Below are positions 1 to 9,091 of a stretch of DNA of 38,557 nucleotides, one piece after another (position 1 is the stretch's first letter; the number at the start of each line of letters is the position of its first letter). Origin of the DNA: Candidatus Shapirobacteria bacterium (GTDB lineage: Bacteria > Patescibacteriota > Microgenomatia > UBA12405 > UBA6130); assembly GCA_027039485.1 (NCBI GenBank), contig JALWDZ010000013.1, forward strand, positions 1-38,557. The letters are read 5' to 3'. The position numbers and the translations under genes are program-made. Below the pieces are notes generated by a model. That model was not told the DNA's origin. It did no database searches and saw only the letters and a program-made list of their open reading frames with translations.

Positions 1-87
1 CCCCTAAAGTAGGGGTAAACCCGAGGTGTAAAGGGTAAACCACCTCCGAGGTGGAATACACTCCGCCAGCCGGCGGAACACCTCGGG
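1..87 (+). repeat. GAGGTGT palindromic (REP/MITE-like) element, long variant with CCCCTAAAGTAGGGG prefix and mini-palindrome insert
   Basis: cccctaaagtagggg-taaacccgaggtgtaaagggtaaaccacctccgaggtgg...ctccgccagccggcgga-acacctcggg; same architecture as copies at 32371 and 37924. Confidence 0.9.
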
Positions 88-118
88 ATAATCTTAAGCT
101 CCAAGTTCCAAGCTCCAA

Positions 119-1111
119 TTACCTAGTTCCTAGTTCCTTTTTCACCTCAATCCCCACAAACCCGTGCTCGATAATGCGGTCAAGGTAGCCGGGAATCCGA
201 TAGTAGCGGCTAATTTGTTCTAAAATTTCCGCCGGCGAGAACTCATGGGCATCCGCAGCCACATCAGGCTGAAAAAAACGCCCGCCGGTCAAAAGTTGGG
301 CCGGGCACATGCCTAAACCAGCCCGGCGAAAAACTGAACTTACTAGCGGGCCAAAAACAACCTTTTCCACCCGACAGACCATACTATCATGACGCCCCAC
401 TGCGCTCTCTCGATATTCTTCCGGAGCTTCGGGGTCCACCTGGAAGCGAATCTTGTCCCCCGGCCTCAACATGGCATAACGCCAATCTCCAGGCTTAAAC
501 GCCCGCCCCTCAAAAGTCTTGCTGCCATTCCGAATCATGGCAAAATAGAAAGGGTAAAGTTTCATCTCTATAGTCTTTGATCCAGCTGGCCGTTTGGCTT
601 GCGCCTGCTCTCGAAGTGCTTGCCATTTCTCTTCTTTAGCCCAAAGGTGATTTAAAAGCGGCTGAAAAGTATCCCCTAACTTTTCCAAAGTTTCCCTCCC
701 ACTCAAAGAGCCAACCGGGCCGGCTCCCAAAATAAGAGGCAATACCTCGTCGGCTGGCTTTACTATTTGGGTATCCAAGACAAGGTCTAGAGTAAAAGCA
801 TACGGTTCCAGCCTAAAATAGTCTTTAAAAGAAGCCAACATCCACAATGATATTTCTCTAACCATATCCAAAATAAGATAAAGCCCCTTAGGGTTTTCTA
901 AATCCCAAAGGCGGAACTGTTCAGCTACCCCCTGGAAAGTTTTCCAACCCTGCTGGCCATACAATTCTTGGAGGGCCCTTTCTTGGATTCCTACTAATTT
1001 GCGCCAATTTGTTTGTTCTCTCGCGGAAATAACATCCCCCCGCCAACTTGGCCCCCCGAGATCAGAACCAAAAAGCTTTTGCATACCTTGCAGCAATTCT
1101 TTGAAAGCCAT
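119..1111 (-). CDS. Hypothetical protein with C-terminal ASCH/PUA-like domain
   Basis: ORF; C-terminal MKLYPFYFAMIRNGSKTFEGRAF...LRPGDKIRF...IIEHGFVGIEVKKE resembles ASCH domains; N-terminal ~180 aa not recognised. Confidence 0.75.
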   Translation of the reverse strand: MAFKELLQGMQKLFGSDLGGPSWRGDVISAREQTNWRKLVGIQERALQELYGQQGWKTFQGVAEQFRLWDLENPKGLYLILDMVREISLWMLASFKDYFRLEPYAFTLDLVLDTQIVKPADEVLPLILGAGPVGSLSGRETLEKLGDTFQPLLNHLWAKEEKWQALREQAQAKRPAGSKTIEMKLYPFYFAMIRNGSKTFEGRAFKPGDWRYAMLRPGDKIRFQVDPEAPEEYRESAVGRHDSMVCRVEKVVFGPLVSSVFRRAGLGMCPAQLLTGGRFFQPDVAADAHEFSPAEILEQISRYYRIPGYLDRIIEHGFVGIEVKKELGTR

Positions 1112-1267
1112 ACCTGAAGTATACCGCCTCCTATAACATTATTCAATCGGTAAATTATCCAACTCCAACTAAATACTGCTGTAAAAAACGTTTCCAATAT
1201 AGTCATTGCGTTATAATATTGCAACTAAAAGGTTATCGATTTTATAAATAAGGCATTATTTAAAATA

Positions 1268-1831
1268 ATGAAAGAATCTCTAATTCCACAACCCAAATAC
1301 ACCGAAAGTGCTCCTCAGCCTCTTGATAAGATTATTTCTAAAACCTTCGAGAATTATTTCTTTTCCCTGCCATTTATTCCGCATAGAAGAGAACTAGGGC
1401 AATTCTTAAATTCTAAATTAGCCAATTTTGATCCCAACGAAATGGAAGATTTAATACAAAGAAAGCCAATTCTAAATGTAAAACTTATTTCTCGCTATCT
1501 AAAGCGAAATGATTTTCTGGGAGCATATGAGGCTTTCTGGGCAACATGGAATCCTGTAACTCATAAAGCCATTCGGTCTGTGTATGATGCTTTGGGAGGA
1601 AACGATAATGCGCCGATAGCAACAATTGGCGCATTTTTATACAGTGGACTAGTTCACACTCTCCATCCATACATGATCCCCATTTATATCATCTTAGCTA
1701 TCAATGGGCGTTGGACAGATATTGCTTCCACGGCTATGGTAGTTACTGGCACATTTGGCGCTCTAAGCATTCCGGTAGCAACCCGTAAAATCATCCGTGT
1801 TAAAAATGCCAAAAATATTAGGGAACGTTAG
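1268..1831 (+). CDS. Hypothetical protein with hydrophobic C-terminal segments
   Basis: 187-aa ORF; hydrophobic stretches PYMIPIYIILAI and STAMVVTGTFGALSIPVA. Confidence 0.6.
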   Translation: MKESLIPQPKYTESAPQPLDKIISKTFENYFFSLPFIPHRRELGQFLNSKLANFDPNEMEDLIQRKPILNVKLISRYLKRNDFLGAYEAFWATWNPVTHKAIRSVYDALGGNDNAPIATIGAFLYSGLVHTLHPYMIPIYIILAINGRWTDIASTAMVVTGTFGALSIPVATRKIIRVKNAKNIRER

Positions 1832-1886
1832 GAAGTGCAAATGCAGATTATCTACCAATATACTTCTTAAGCCTAATTTTCTATTT

Positions 1887-2894
1887 CTACATCCATTCAA
1901 GAGTAAAAAAGTCGTATTTGGATTTCTGGGGGTAAACTTGCTGGTAGCGCTCTAAAAAATGCTTTCTGGCACCAGAAAGATTGACCGCCTCGGCGCCAAT
2001 GTTGCGCGTTCCTTGAGAAAGCACAATGTTAGTTCCCAAACCATTATAATCGGGGCCCAAAACAAACATATGAGCCACTTCCCCCGTCTTGTCAAGCCAT
2101 GTTTTCTTAGTAACCCCCACTACCAGTTGCCCATTATCCAGCGCCGCCCGCAATCCGGCCAACGTCTTTACCGGCCGCCAGCCGCGCCGTTGTGCCTCCG
2201 CTCCCTTAAACCACTTATCAGCCCGGTCAGAACTCAAAAAATGGTAAATTTTGTCAAACCGGCCACCGTACTTTTTCATTGCCCAGCTAATCTGGTCGGC
2301 GGTCATTGGATTAGGCCGAAGATCATTGCCCTCCACCAGCATCGTTAAAGCAATAGGGTCGTCCGCACCCTGATGGCCAAAAAGAGCCCGAATCAAGTCT
2401 ATCGCCCGAATGTTGCAAACATAAATCTCGTTTCCCTTAGCATCCTTATTATTTCCATAGCGCTGGCCTTTTTGGGAGAAATCATTAATGTCTAGATAGC
2501 CTAGCACTAAAGCAAAGCGCTCGCTTATAACTTTCAGCCGCAATTGTTGGCTATCGGGCTGCCGCCCTAATTCATTCTCCCGCCACTGGCGAATCCTTTG
2601 GATACCCGGATCCGAATTAAGCGGCAAATCGCCAAGCGCCAGCCGGTTAAGATCCCCTTCTAAAGCTGGCGACATATATTTTTCCCGAAGTCGCCGGCCC
2701 AATTCCATTTTGCCCCTAAATTCTGGCGAAAGCGGCAAAGGAACATATTTCTGCCGTTCCGGTCCGGACGCCGCCAACTGCTCTTGCCCAACCGATTTTT
2801 TCCCGCAGCCAGCCAATAAAGCTGTCCCTGCTGTTGCTGCTGCGCCTTTCAAAAAATCCCGCCTGGTAATGCCCTTGCTACCCTCGTCTTCCAT
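1887..2894 (-). CDS. Tat-type lipoprotein, unknown function
   Basis: N-terminus ITRRDFLKGAAATAGTALLAGCGKK: twin-arginine motif plus lipobox; TATTAT 6 nt upstream of ATG at 2894. Confidence 0.75.
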   Translation of the reverse strand: MEDEGSKGITRRDFLKGAAATAGTALLAGCGKKSVGQEQLAASGPERQKYVPLPLSPEFRGKMELGRRLREKYMSPALEGDLNRLALGDLPLNSDPGIQRIRQWRENELGRQPDSQQLRLKVISERFALVLGYLDINDFSQKGQRYGNNKDAKGNEIYVCNIRAIDLIRALFGHQGADDPIALTMLVEGNDLRPNPMTADQISWAMKKYGGRFDKIYHFLSSDRADKWFKGAEAQRRGWRPVKTLAGLRAALDNGQLVVGVTKKTWLDKTGEVAHMFVLGPDYNGLGTNIVLSQGTRNIGAEAVNLSGARKHFLERYQQVYPQKSKYDFFTLEWM

Positions 2895-3048
2895 AGCCTT
2901 ATAATAGCACGCCAACTAATTAGCATAACAACCGAATAGATCACAAAAACAGGAAAGCCCACTCGCCGGCTGACAGATTAGTTCCTAGTTCCATTTTTAC
3001 TTTTAACTTATTTTCCACTTTCCACTTAAACTTTTCACTTTTCTGCTC

Positions 3049-4293
3049 CTAGTTCCAATCCGGCTTCTTGGCGCTAATTACCGCTGCCCAAAACTGCCCT
3101 GGCTGGAGGTACTGGCGGGCAAAGTCAGCCACCGCCGCTTCTTCCACCGCCGCCACTTTCGCCGCCACATCCGTTGGCAAGAGGACCCGCCGCTCAAAGA
3201 GCCAGCTTTTGTTCAACAAACTGGCCACCCGGGCCGGGTTTTCATAGCTCATCAGCAGCCGCCCCCGGACCATGTTTTTGGCCCGCTGGATCTCGCTCCG
3301 GCGCAAATTCCGCCCCACCCGCCGCAGTTCTTCGCGAATAATCTCCAGGCTGGTAGCCAGCTTGTCCTGGCGCACCCCGGCCTTGACGGCAAAATAGCCA
3401 GCCGGCTGGTATTCGTGCTGGCTGGCCCAAAGGTAATAGGCCCAACCGCGCCGCTGGCGGATTTCCCGGGTTAACCGCGAGCTGAAGCCGCCGCCCAAAA
3501 CCGCCGCCAAAACCTTGCCGGCCCACTTTTCCTCAGCCCGGCGGCCCACCGTTGGCACCCCCAAGACAAAATGGGCCTGCTTGACATCTTTCTCTTGCCA
3601 ACGCAATGGCGCTGAAGTTGGTTTTGGTTTAACCCGAGGGCTAGTCGGCTGCCCCGCCGGCAAGGCAGCAAAATATTGCTCCACCCAATCTTTGGCCCGG
3701 CGGCAGTTGCCAATCGCCCCAACAACTGCCAAGCTAGCATTGCCGCCCCGATACCACCGGCGATAAAAGCGCCGAAAATCAGCCGCTTGAAAACTAGCAA
3801 TCGTCTTTTGGTAACCAATAATCGGCCGCCCCAACCGGTTGCGCCCCAAAACCTGTTGTTCGAACAGGTCGTCGACATTGTCCATCGGCCGGTCCAAATA
3901 CATCCGCAGCTCTTCCAAAATCACTCCCCGCTCTTGGCCAACATCCTCTTGCCGAAAAAGGGGCGCCGTCATCATCTGGCTGATAATTTCCAACCCCGAA
4001 GCCAAATACTCCGGCGGCAATTTCAGCCAAAAGGCAGTGTTTTCCTTGTCGGTGTAAGCATTGTTCAGGCCGCCTAGGCTGTCAATCACCCGCGCCAGCT
4101 GGTCGGCCCGGGGCCATTTTTTCGTCCCCCGAAAAACCATATGCTCCAAAAAATGAGCCAGGCCGGCTTCTCGGGGCGCCTCGTTTTTTGACCCCGTCCG
4201 GGCCATAAACTCAATGGCGACCGAAGTTGCCGCCGGCTGGGGCAGGAGAAAAACATTGAGCCCGTTGGCCAACCGAAATTGCCGCAATTCCAT
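3049..4293 (-). CDS. M16 family zinc peptidase (insulinase/processing-peptidase-like)
   Basis: HFLEHMVFRGT (HxxEH) motif, ELxxxLG..NAYTDKENTAF, typical M16 C-terminal half. Confidence 0.92.
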   Translation of the reverse strand: MELRQFRLANGLNVFLLPQPAATSVAIEFMARTGSKNEAPREAGLAHFLEHMVFRGTKKWPRADQLARVIDSLGGLNNAYTDKENTAFWLKLPPEYLASGLEIISQMMTAPLFRQEDVGQERGVILEELRMYLDRPMDNVDDLFEQQVLGRNRLGRPIIGYQKTIASFQAADFRRFYRRWYRGGNASLAVVGAIGNCRRAKDWVEQYFAALPAGQPTSPRVKPKPTSAPLRWQEKDVKQAHFVLGVPTVGRRAEEKWAGKVLAAVLGGGFSSRLTREIRQRRGWAYYLWASQHEYQPAGYFAVKAGVRQDKLATSLEIIREELRRVGRNLRRSEIQRAKNMVRGRLLMSYENPARVASLLNKSWLFERRVLLPTDVAAKVAAVEEAAVADFARQYLQPGQFWAAVISAKKPDWN

Positions 4294-4359
4294 TGCTTTC
4301 CAATAATAGCACAACGCCGCCGCCGGAGTGCGATGCCCCCGCGTATTCTAGGCGATTTA

Positions 4360-4423
4360 CCCAGGTGTCAACCTAGGACACCTCCGAGGTGGTTTAGTCC
4401 GCCGGCTGGCGGAGACACCTAGG
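4360..4423 (-). repeat. Divergent GAGGTGT element in reverse orientation carrying the mini-palindrome
   Basis: minus strand: cctaggtgtctccgccagccggcggactaaaccacctcggaggtgtcctaggttgacacctggg. Confidence 0.7.
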
Positions 4424-4482
4424 AAGTTGAGGCGAGAAATATGCTGATTTTTGATTCTTGAGGCTTATCAGAATAGTCTGAT

Positions 4483-4557
4483 TGGCTCCGGCGGGAGGAT
4501 TCGAACCTCCAACCTCGGACTTAACAGGTCCTCGCGCTACCGTTGCGCCACGCCGGA
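4483..4557 (-). tRNA. tRNA-Asn (GTT)
   Basis: Full cloverleaf: TCCGGCG acceptor/CGCCGGA, anticodon loop CTGTTAA, T-loop TTCGAAT, encoded GCCA 3' end. Confidence 0.95.
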
Positions 4558-4797
4558 AAGCTGCTTTAAAAACTCTCTTCCTCGGTAACTTTTTAACTCT
4601 TTCTCCCGTTTTAACGCCTCACTGCGTGTTAAAAATTCCTCCTTATATATAAGCTCCCATTTTCCGCTAAATTTTGCTGTAAAACTTTTTTTAAATGTTC
4701 TCTGATTATGTAATTTTAATCTTTGTTCTATATCGCACGTCTGGCCAATATATATTTTATTATACTCTCGATTAATGATAGCGTAAACAAAAAACAT
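4537..4797 (-). CDS. GIY-YIG endonuclease domain protein
   Basis: MFFVYAIINREYNKIYIGQTCDIEQRLKLHN...; last residues LSGVAQR* are encoded by the tRNA-Asn 5' part. Confidence 0.9.
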   Translation of the reverse strand: MFFVYAIINREYNKIYIGQTCDIEQRLKLHNQRTFKKSFTAKFSGKWELIYKEEFLTRSEALKREKELKSYRGREFLKQLSGVAQR

Positions 4798-4805
4798 GTT
4801 TTTGC

Positions 4806-4852
4806 TCCTCGCGCACCTCCGCCGGCTGGCGGAGCGCCACGCCGGAAAGCTG
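4806..4852 (-). pseudogene. Partial tRNA-Asn 5' fragment interrupted by 16-bp palindrome
   Basis: tcctcgcgc-acc-[tccgccggctggcgga]-gcgccacgccggaaagctg versus tRNA tcctcgcgctaccgttgcgccacgccggaaagctg (4529-4563). Confidence 0.88.
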
Positions 4853-5024
4853 TCTAATTATAGCAAGAGATGGGAAATGGTCAAAATAAAACACCAAATT
4901 CCAAATCACAAGCACCAAATCACAACCCTGCCCCGACGTCACGTCGGGGCAATACCAAAATCCTAAATATTCAGAGCTTAGAACTTAGAACTTGGAACTC
5001 AGTAAGAAGAAGATTAAACAATGT

Positions 5025-5113
5025 AGAATATCAGGAAAAATCAGGTAATCAAGGAAAGAGAAGCAGAGATCAGAAGAACAGGGAAAGTTAACCTGATACC
5101 CTGATACCCTAAC
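5025..5113 (+). repeat. CCTGATACC/ATATCAGG composite repeat (copy 1 of 5)
   Basis: agaatatcaggaaaaatcaggtaatcaaggaaagagaagcagagatcagaagaacagggaaagttaacctgataccctgataccct. Confidence 0.8.
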
Positions 5114-5227
5114 CAAGCTCCAAGCTCTGAGTTCCAAGCTCCGAGTTCCATTTTAACTTTCCACTTAAACTTTTCACTTTTCCCATCTCCTCTTGACAAA
5201 TTCACATTTTGGGTATATATTCAAAAT

Positions 5228-5704
5228 ATGGGTCGCCATCGGAAACATTGCCGGGTTGCTTTTTGGCCCGAGATCCGCCGCTTTCGGCCAGTAGCTCGCC
5301 AGCACCGGCCAGCGGTGGTCCTTTCCCGGGCCGAGGTTGAGGCGTTGCGCCTAGCCGATTTTGCCGGTTGGCAGCAAATTCCTGCCAGCCGCCGGTTGGG
5401 CGTTTCCCAAAGCACTTTCCAACGCCTCCTCCGGCGCGCCCGGCAGAAGGTGGCCCAAGCGTTAGTTATTGGTCAAGAAATTCGCTTGGAAGGAGGTGAG
5501 GCAAAAATGAACGGTTTTGGTCGTGGTCGCGGTGGGCAAGGTGGTTTTGGCGCCGGTCCGGGCGGCTATTGTGTCTGCACCAATCCCAAGTGCGGCTACA
5601 AAGTCCCCCACCAAGCCGGCGTCCCTTGCTACCAAATGAAGTGCCCCAAGTGCGGCAGCTCAATGATTCGCGAGGAAGCCGCCAGCGCCCTCAAGAACGA
5701 GTGA
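5228..5704 (+). CDS. DUF134 (UPF0251) HTH protein fused to C-terminal zinc ribbon
   Basis: FWPEIRRFRP...LSRAEVEALRLADFAGWQQIPASRRLGVSQSTFQRLLRRARQKVAQAL followed by CTNPKCGYKVPHQAGVPCYQMKCPKCGSSM. Confidence 0.88.
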   Translation: MGRHRKHCRVAFWPEIRRFRPVARQHRPAVVLSRAEVEALRLADFAGWQQIPASRRLGVSQSTFQRLLRRARQKVAQALVIGQEIRLEGGEAKMNGFGRGRGGQGGFGAGPGGYCVCTNPKCGYKVPHQAGVPCYQMKCPKCGSSMIREEAASALKNE

Positions 5705-5715
5705 TAGAATAGGGC

Positions 5716-6444
5716 GTGGGGCAACTTTACCTTGGCACATCAGGTTTTAGCTATGCCGACTGGCGGGGTGAATTTTACCCGCGAGAACTTTCGCCCCGCC
5801 AGTGGTTGGAATTTTACAGCCAGCAATTTAACAGCCTGGAAATCAACAGCACCTTCTACCGCCTCCCCCGCCCGGCCACCTTTGCCAACTGGCACCGCCG
5901 CACTCCGGTCGACTTTCGCTTCGCCATCAAGGCGCCCCGCCGTTTGACCCACTTTCATCGCCTCAACATTGGCCCGCCCCTTTGGCAATGGTTTTGGCAA
6001 GCTATCCAGCCGCTCCAGGAAAAATTGGCCGTTATCCTCTGGCAGCTGCCGCCCAGCTTCCAATTGAACCTTAACCGCCTCCAGCAATTTTTGAACCGTT
6101 ACGCCCAAACGGCGCGCTTCGCTTTCGAATTCCGCCACCCCAGTTGGTTCCAGCCGCCGGTTTTTCAGCTTCTCCGCCAACACAACGCCAGCCTGGTTTG
6201 GCACGACGCCCAAGCCTTTCCCCAACCGCCGCGCCGGCCAACTGCCGACTTTGTTTACCTCCGCTTCCACGGGGTGGAAATCCTCTACAACTACGAATAC
6301 AGCCGGGAGCAGCTGGCCGCCTGGGCCAAAATCATCCGCCGCCAGTTGCAACACAGGGATGTCTTTGCCTACTTCAACAACGACCCCGGCGCCTTTGCCC
6401 CCAAAAACGCCCGCGACCTCGCCCGCCTTATCCAGCAAAATTAG
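5716..6444 (+). CDS. DUF72 (YecE-like) family protein
   Basis: LYLGTSGFSYADWRGEFYP...EFRHPSW...YLRFHG...YFNND; GTG start. Confidence 0.93.
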   Translation: MGQLYLGTSGFSYADWRGEFYPRELSPRQWLEFYSQQFNSLEINSTFYRLPRPATFANWHRRTPVDFRFAIKAPRRLTHFHRLNIGPPLWQWFWQAIQPLQEKLAVILWQLPPSFQLNLNRLQQFLNRYAQTARFAFEFRHPSWFQPPVFQLLRQHNASLVWHDAQAFPQPPRRPTADFVYLRFHGVEILYNYEYSREQLAAWAKIIRRQLQHRDVFAYFNNDPGAFAPKNARDLARLIQQN

Positions 6445-6475
6445 CTCCCCTCTAGGCACAAAATTTCTCCAAAAT

Positions 6476-6530
6476 CCCGAGGTGTAAAGGGTAAACCACC
6501 TCCGAGGTGTAATGCACTTGACACCTCGGG
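6476..6530 (+). repeat. GAGGTGT palindromic element
   Basis: cccgaggtgtaaagggtaaaccacctccgaggtgtaatgcacttgacacctcggg; preceded by aggcacaaaatttctccaaaat leader. Confidence 0.95.
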
Positions 6531-6619
6531 AAATGTCGTAAAATATGATCCTTTCCAACACCAATCTAGCCCCACAAGCCAAACCAATCAATCAGCAAAA
6601 GGCGTGTTAAAATAAACCA

Positions 6620-7456
6620 ATGGCAGTTTCAACAACTAAAAAAGTTTATCCGGAGCATATTTATGATCTGACCCGCCGCCAAGTTGCCGGTGATTATCTG
6701 CGCCGCGAATTAAGGAAATACCTCGGCCGTCTAGATCCAAGCCAATGGCCAAAAATGGACCAAGATATAAAGTGCTGGTTTGATCATTCCCCCTACCTTT
6801 ACCCCGTCCGCGACTTCTGGAACGGCTTTTGGGGCATAGCTATGGGCTTTAAACTCAAAATTGGCCTCTTGGACTTTATCAGCGCCGAAAATGTCACCTG
6901 GCAAAAAGAAAAACTTCCCGTAGATCAGCTTTATTTTGGCGGCTCTTGGCCCTCGTTCCACCCTATTGGCAAGGAGAAGTACGCTTCGGCCATAGCGGTA
7001 GCAAAGCTCTATCGCCAGCAAGATATTTTGGCCAAAGAAAGGCCTCTAGCGGCTGCCTACCAAAAATTCCGTCAGCAATTGGGTGATTTTCCAATCATTG
7101 TTACCGAAAAGAAATGGAACAACAAAGTTGGCCTGGTTGTTTACGATGGCAACGGCCGCCTAAATCAAGCTATTCTTGATGGCAAACAAAAAATCGCCGC
7201 CTGGGTGGGTCGCTTTAACGACAGAACTTTTCGGCTGGCCAATTTCTGGGTGCCGACGCCGTTACTAATGGAACTAACAGTCCGGGCCCGCTCCTTTTGG
7301 CAACAAAAGAAAGAGGCTGCATTCAGAAAATTGATTGCCAGCATAAAAATAGTTGTCGGCGATTCCCAAAGCGGCTTTTATGAGTTAAGGCAGCGAGCCC
7401 TTTGGGGACCGCCAGAATTTATTCGTGATTTTTGGGCTATTTATAACCAGAAGTAA
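6620..7456 (+). CDS. Hypothetical protein, possibly ParB/Srx-like
   Basis: 278-aa ORF; GLVVYDGNGRLNQAILDGKQKI is weakly reminiscent of DG.xR ParB/Srx motifs; TAAAAT 6 nt before ATG. Confidence 0.7.
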   Translation: MAVSTTKKVYPEHIYDLTRRQVAGDYLRRELRKYLGRLDPSQWPKMDQDIKCWFDHSPYLYPVRDFWNGFWGIAMGFKLKIGLLDFISAENVTWQKEKLPVDQLYFGGSWPSFHPIGKEKYASAIAVAKLYRQQDILAKERPLAAAYQKFRQQLGDFPIIVTEKKWNNKVGLVVYDGNGRLNQAILDGKQKIAAWVGRFNDRTFRLANFWVPTPLLMELTVRARSFWQQKKEAAFRKLIASIKIVVGDSQSGFYELRQRALWGPPEFIRDFWAIYNQK

Positions 7457-7505
7457 CGTCAGAAAGTCGCTTCCTATTTCATCTGAAAGGTGAAAGTGTG
7501 CCGAT

Positions 7506-8147
7506 CTATTCCAAATCCGCTAAAGTGTTGTGAAGCCAGACGAGGCTATCTTTCCCAATAACTTCAGGTTTCCGCGATAAGACCATAAAAGTTGCCGTGA
7601 AGGTTGCGTGCCACAGATCTATATCCCATTTGTTCTCAGTCCTCTCGAGACTGACCAAAGCTACTCTATAATTATCAGGGTTCCATCCTACTCTTCTCGC
7701 TTTCACTCTAAGATCCTTTCTTGCCTTTTTTAATACTCCTCGCAAACCACCTCGATATCCCTCTTCTGAATATTCTCTGCTTGGCACCACTATCCCCGAT
7801 ATTCTTGCTGGCCCTATATCTCGCCCCACTTCAACGTTCCCATTGCCATTTCTGTCCTCCACATAAAGAAGATACAAACCCTTTAACAATTTCGAGGCCC
7901 TTTCGTCTAACAAACCCTCTCCTAAAAGTCTTTCAAAAAATTCTCTGGCCCCAACTACACCTTCTCCGGTGTCTAAAAAAATTTCTGCTCTCATTTGGGC
8001 CTGGCTAAATTCCAAACTACTAGCCCCCGGCTCCGCCTGAAGCAAATTTGCAACTAATTCCCTCATAGGAGGCCTATTTAACATCGCCTCCACCTGTGCC
8101 AGCCTCCAGGCAATATTTTCAGTTCCTCTCTTGTCTTCTATTCCCAT
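7506..8147 (-). CDS. Hypothetical protein
   Basis: ORF with TATAAT just upstream of ATG. Confidence 0.7.
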   Translation of the reverse strand: MGIEDKRGTENIAWRLAQVEAMLNRPPMRELVANLLQAEPGASSLEFSQAQMRAEIFLDTGEGVVGAREFFERLLGEGLLDERASKLLKGLYLLYVEDRNGNGNVEVGRDIGPARISGIVVPSREYSEEGYRGGLRGVLKKARKDLRVKARRVGWNPDNYRVALVSLERTENKWDIDLWHATFTATFMVLSRKPEVIGKDSLVWLHNTLADLE

Positions 8148-8207
8148 TGCCCCAGTATTATACCACAACTATAGGGCACCTTAGCTACGCGTGTTAAAAT
8201 AACTAGT

Positions 8208-8915
8208 ATGGAAAACGCCCAATTAGGAATATGGATCATTGACGACCGTTACCTCGGCCCCCACATTGCATACCATCTCTTAGAAGGAGGCTGGCCCGTC
8301 TATTTTTCAGACTCCTTAAAATCGGCAATGGAAGGCGCTAGAACTGGTAAACTCCTTAAACTTAGTATTCCTGAAGAAATCGAAAGAGTAGAACCCAAAC
8401 TTCGTCCCCACAAATTTATACCTGCTCTTTGGCAAAGAGAGGGCGATCGACTTGCTCTGAGAAGAGAAGGGCTTCCCTTGCTCCCCCTAAATGAGGTATC
8501 CCTCTTGTTGTTTCACACCGGAACGGAGGCCTTGAGGAACACCGAAAAAGTTAACCTCTCCCGGAGAGAACGGCTGGAATGGAATAGAGAAGGAGCCCAA
8601 GATGTGTTAAGGTTTATTAGAGATAGAGGCATTGTCCTTACCCCTCTAGCTTATTCAGCCGGTGCTTTTAGCTATGGCTCTTTAGAAAATGCAAAGAGAT
8701 GGGGTTTCAAAGGAGTTTTTGACGCTTTAGAAATCCATGAGGCTCTCGAAAAGAAAAGAATTTCTTTAGCAAATCTTGAAGAAGTTTTGGAAGGGGCTCT
8801 AAAAGAAACGACAAGGGGGCAATTTGTGGAAATAACTACTAACTATGGGAGAACCGCATTAGAAATCAGATATCCTTTAAAAAAAGAGCTTATCCGCGGC
8901 GAATGGGCTCGGTAG
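8208..8915 (+). CDS. Hypothetical protein
   Basis: 235-aa ORF; TAAAAT 7 nt before ATG. Confidence 0.75.
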   Translation: MENAQLGIWIIDDRYLGPHIAYHLLEGGWPVYFSDSLKSAMEGARTGKLLKLSIPEEIERVEPKLRPHKFIPALWQREGDRLALRREGLPLLPLNEVSLLLFHTGTEALRNTEKVNLSRRERLEWNREGAQDVLRFIRDRGIVLTPLAYSAGAFSYGSLENAKRWGFKGVFDALEIHEALEKKRISLANLEEVLEGALKETTRGQFVEITTNYGRTALEIRYPLKKELIRGEWAR

Positions 8916-9091
8916 GTTTAAGAGTTTTCCGCTCAGGAGACAGAGGCTACTCTACCCACCGGCAGAACATCTCGAGAAATGGATTAATAACAATGGCAGC
9001 AATTGTGCAATCATTACGCAATAAACAAAGAGAGGCTTAAATACCGGCTGGCCAACCAGAAATAATCGGCCGCTTGAAAAAACAAAGCTAA

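Noticed and set aside
6476-6530. GAGGTGT elements as ordinary intrinsic terminators
   Set aside because: No U-tract follows the hairpin, the orientation does not track gene direction, and flanks outside the hairpin are conserved.
5740-6591. 283-aa minus-strand ORF
   Set aside because: Antisense to the well-supported DUF72 gene; its N-terminus is read from a GAGGTGT repeat.
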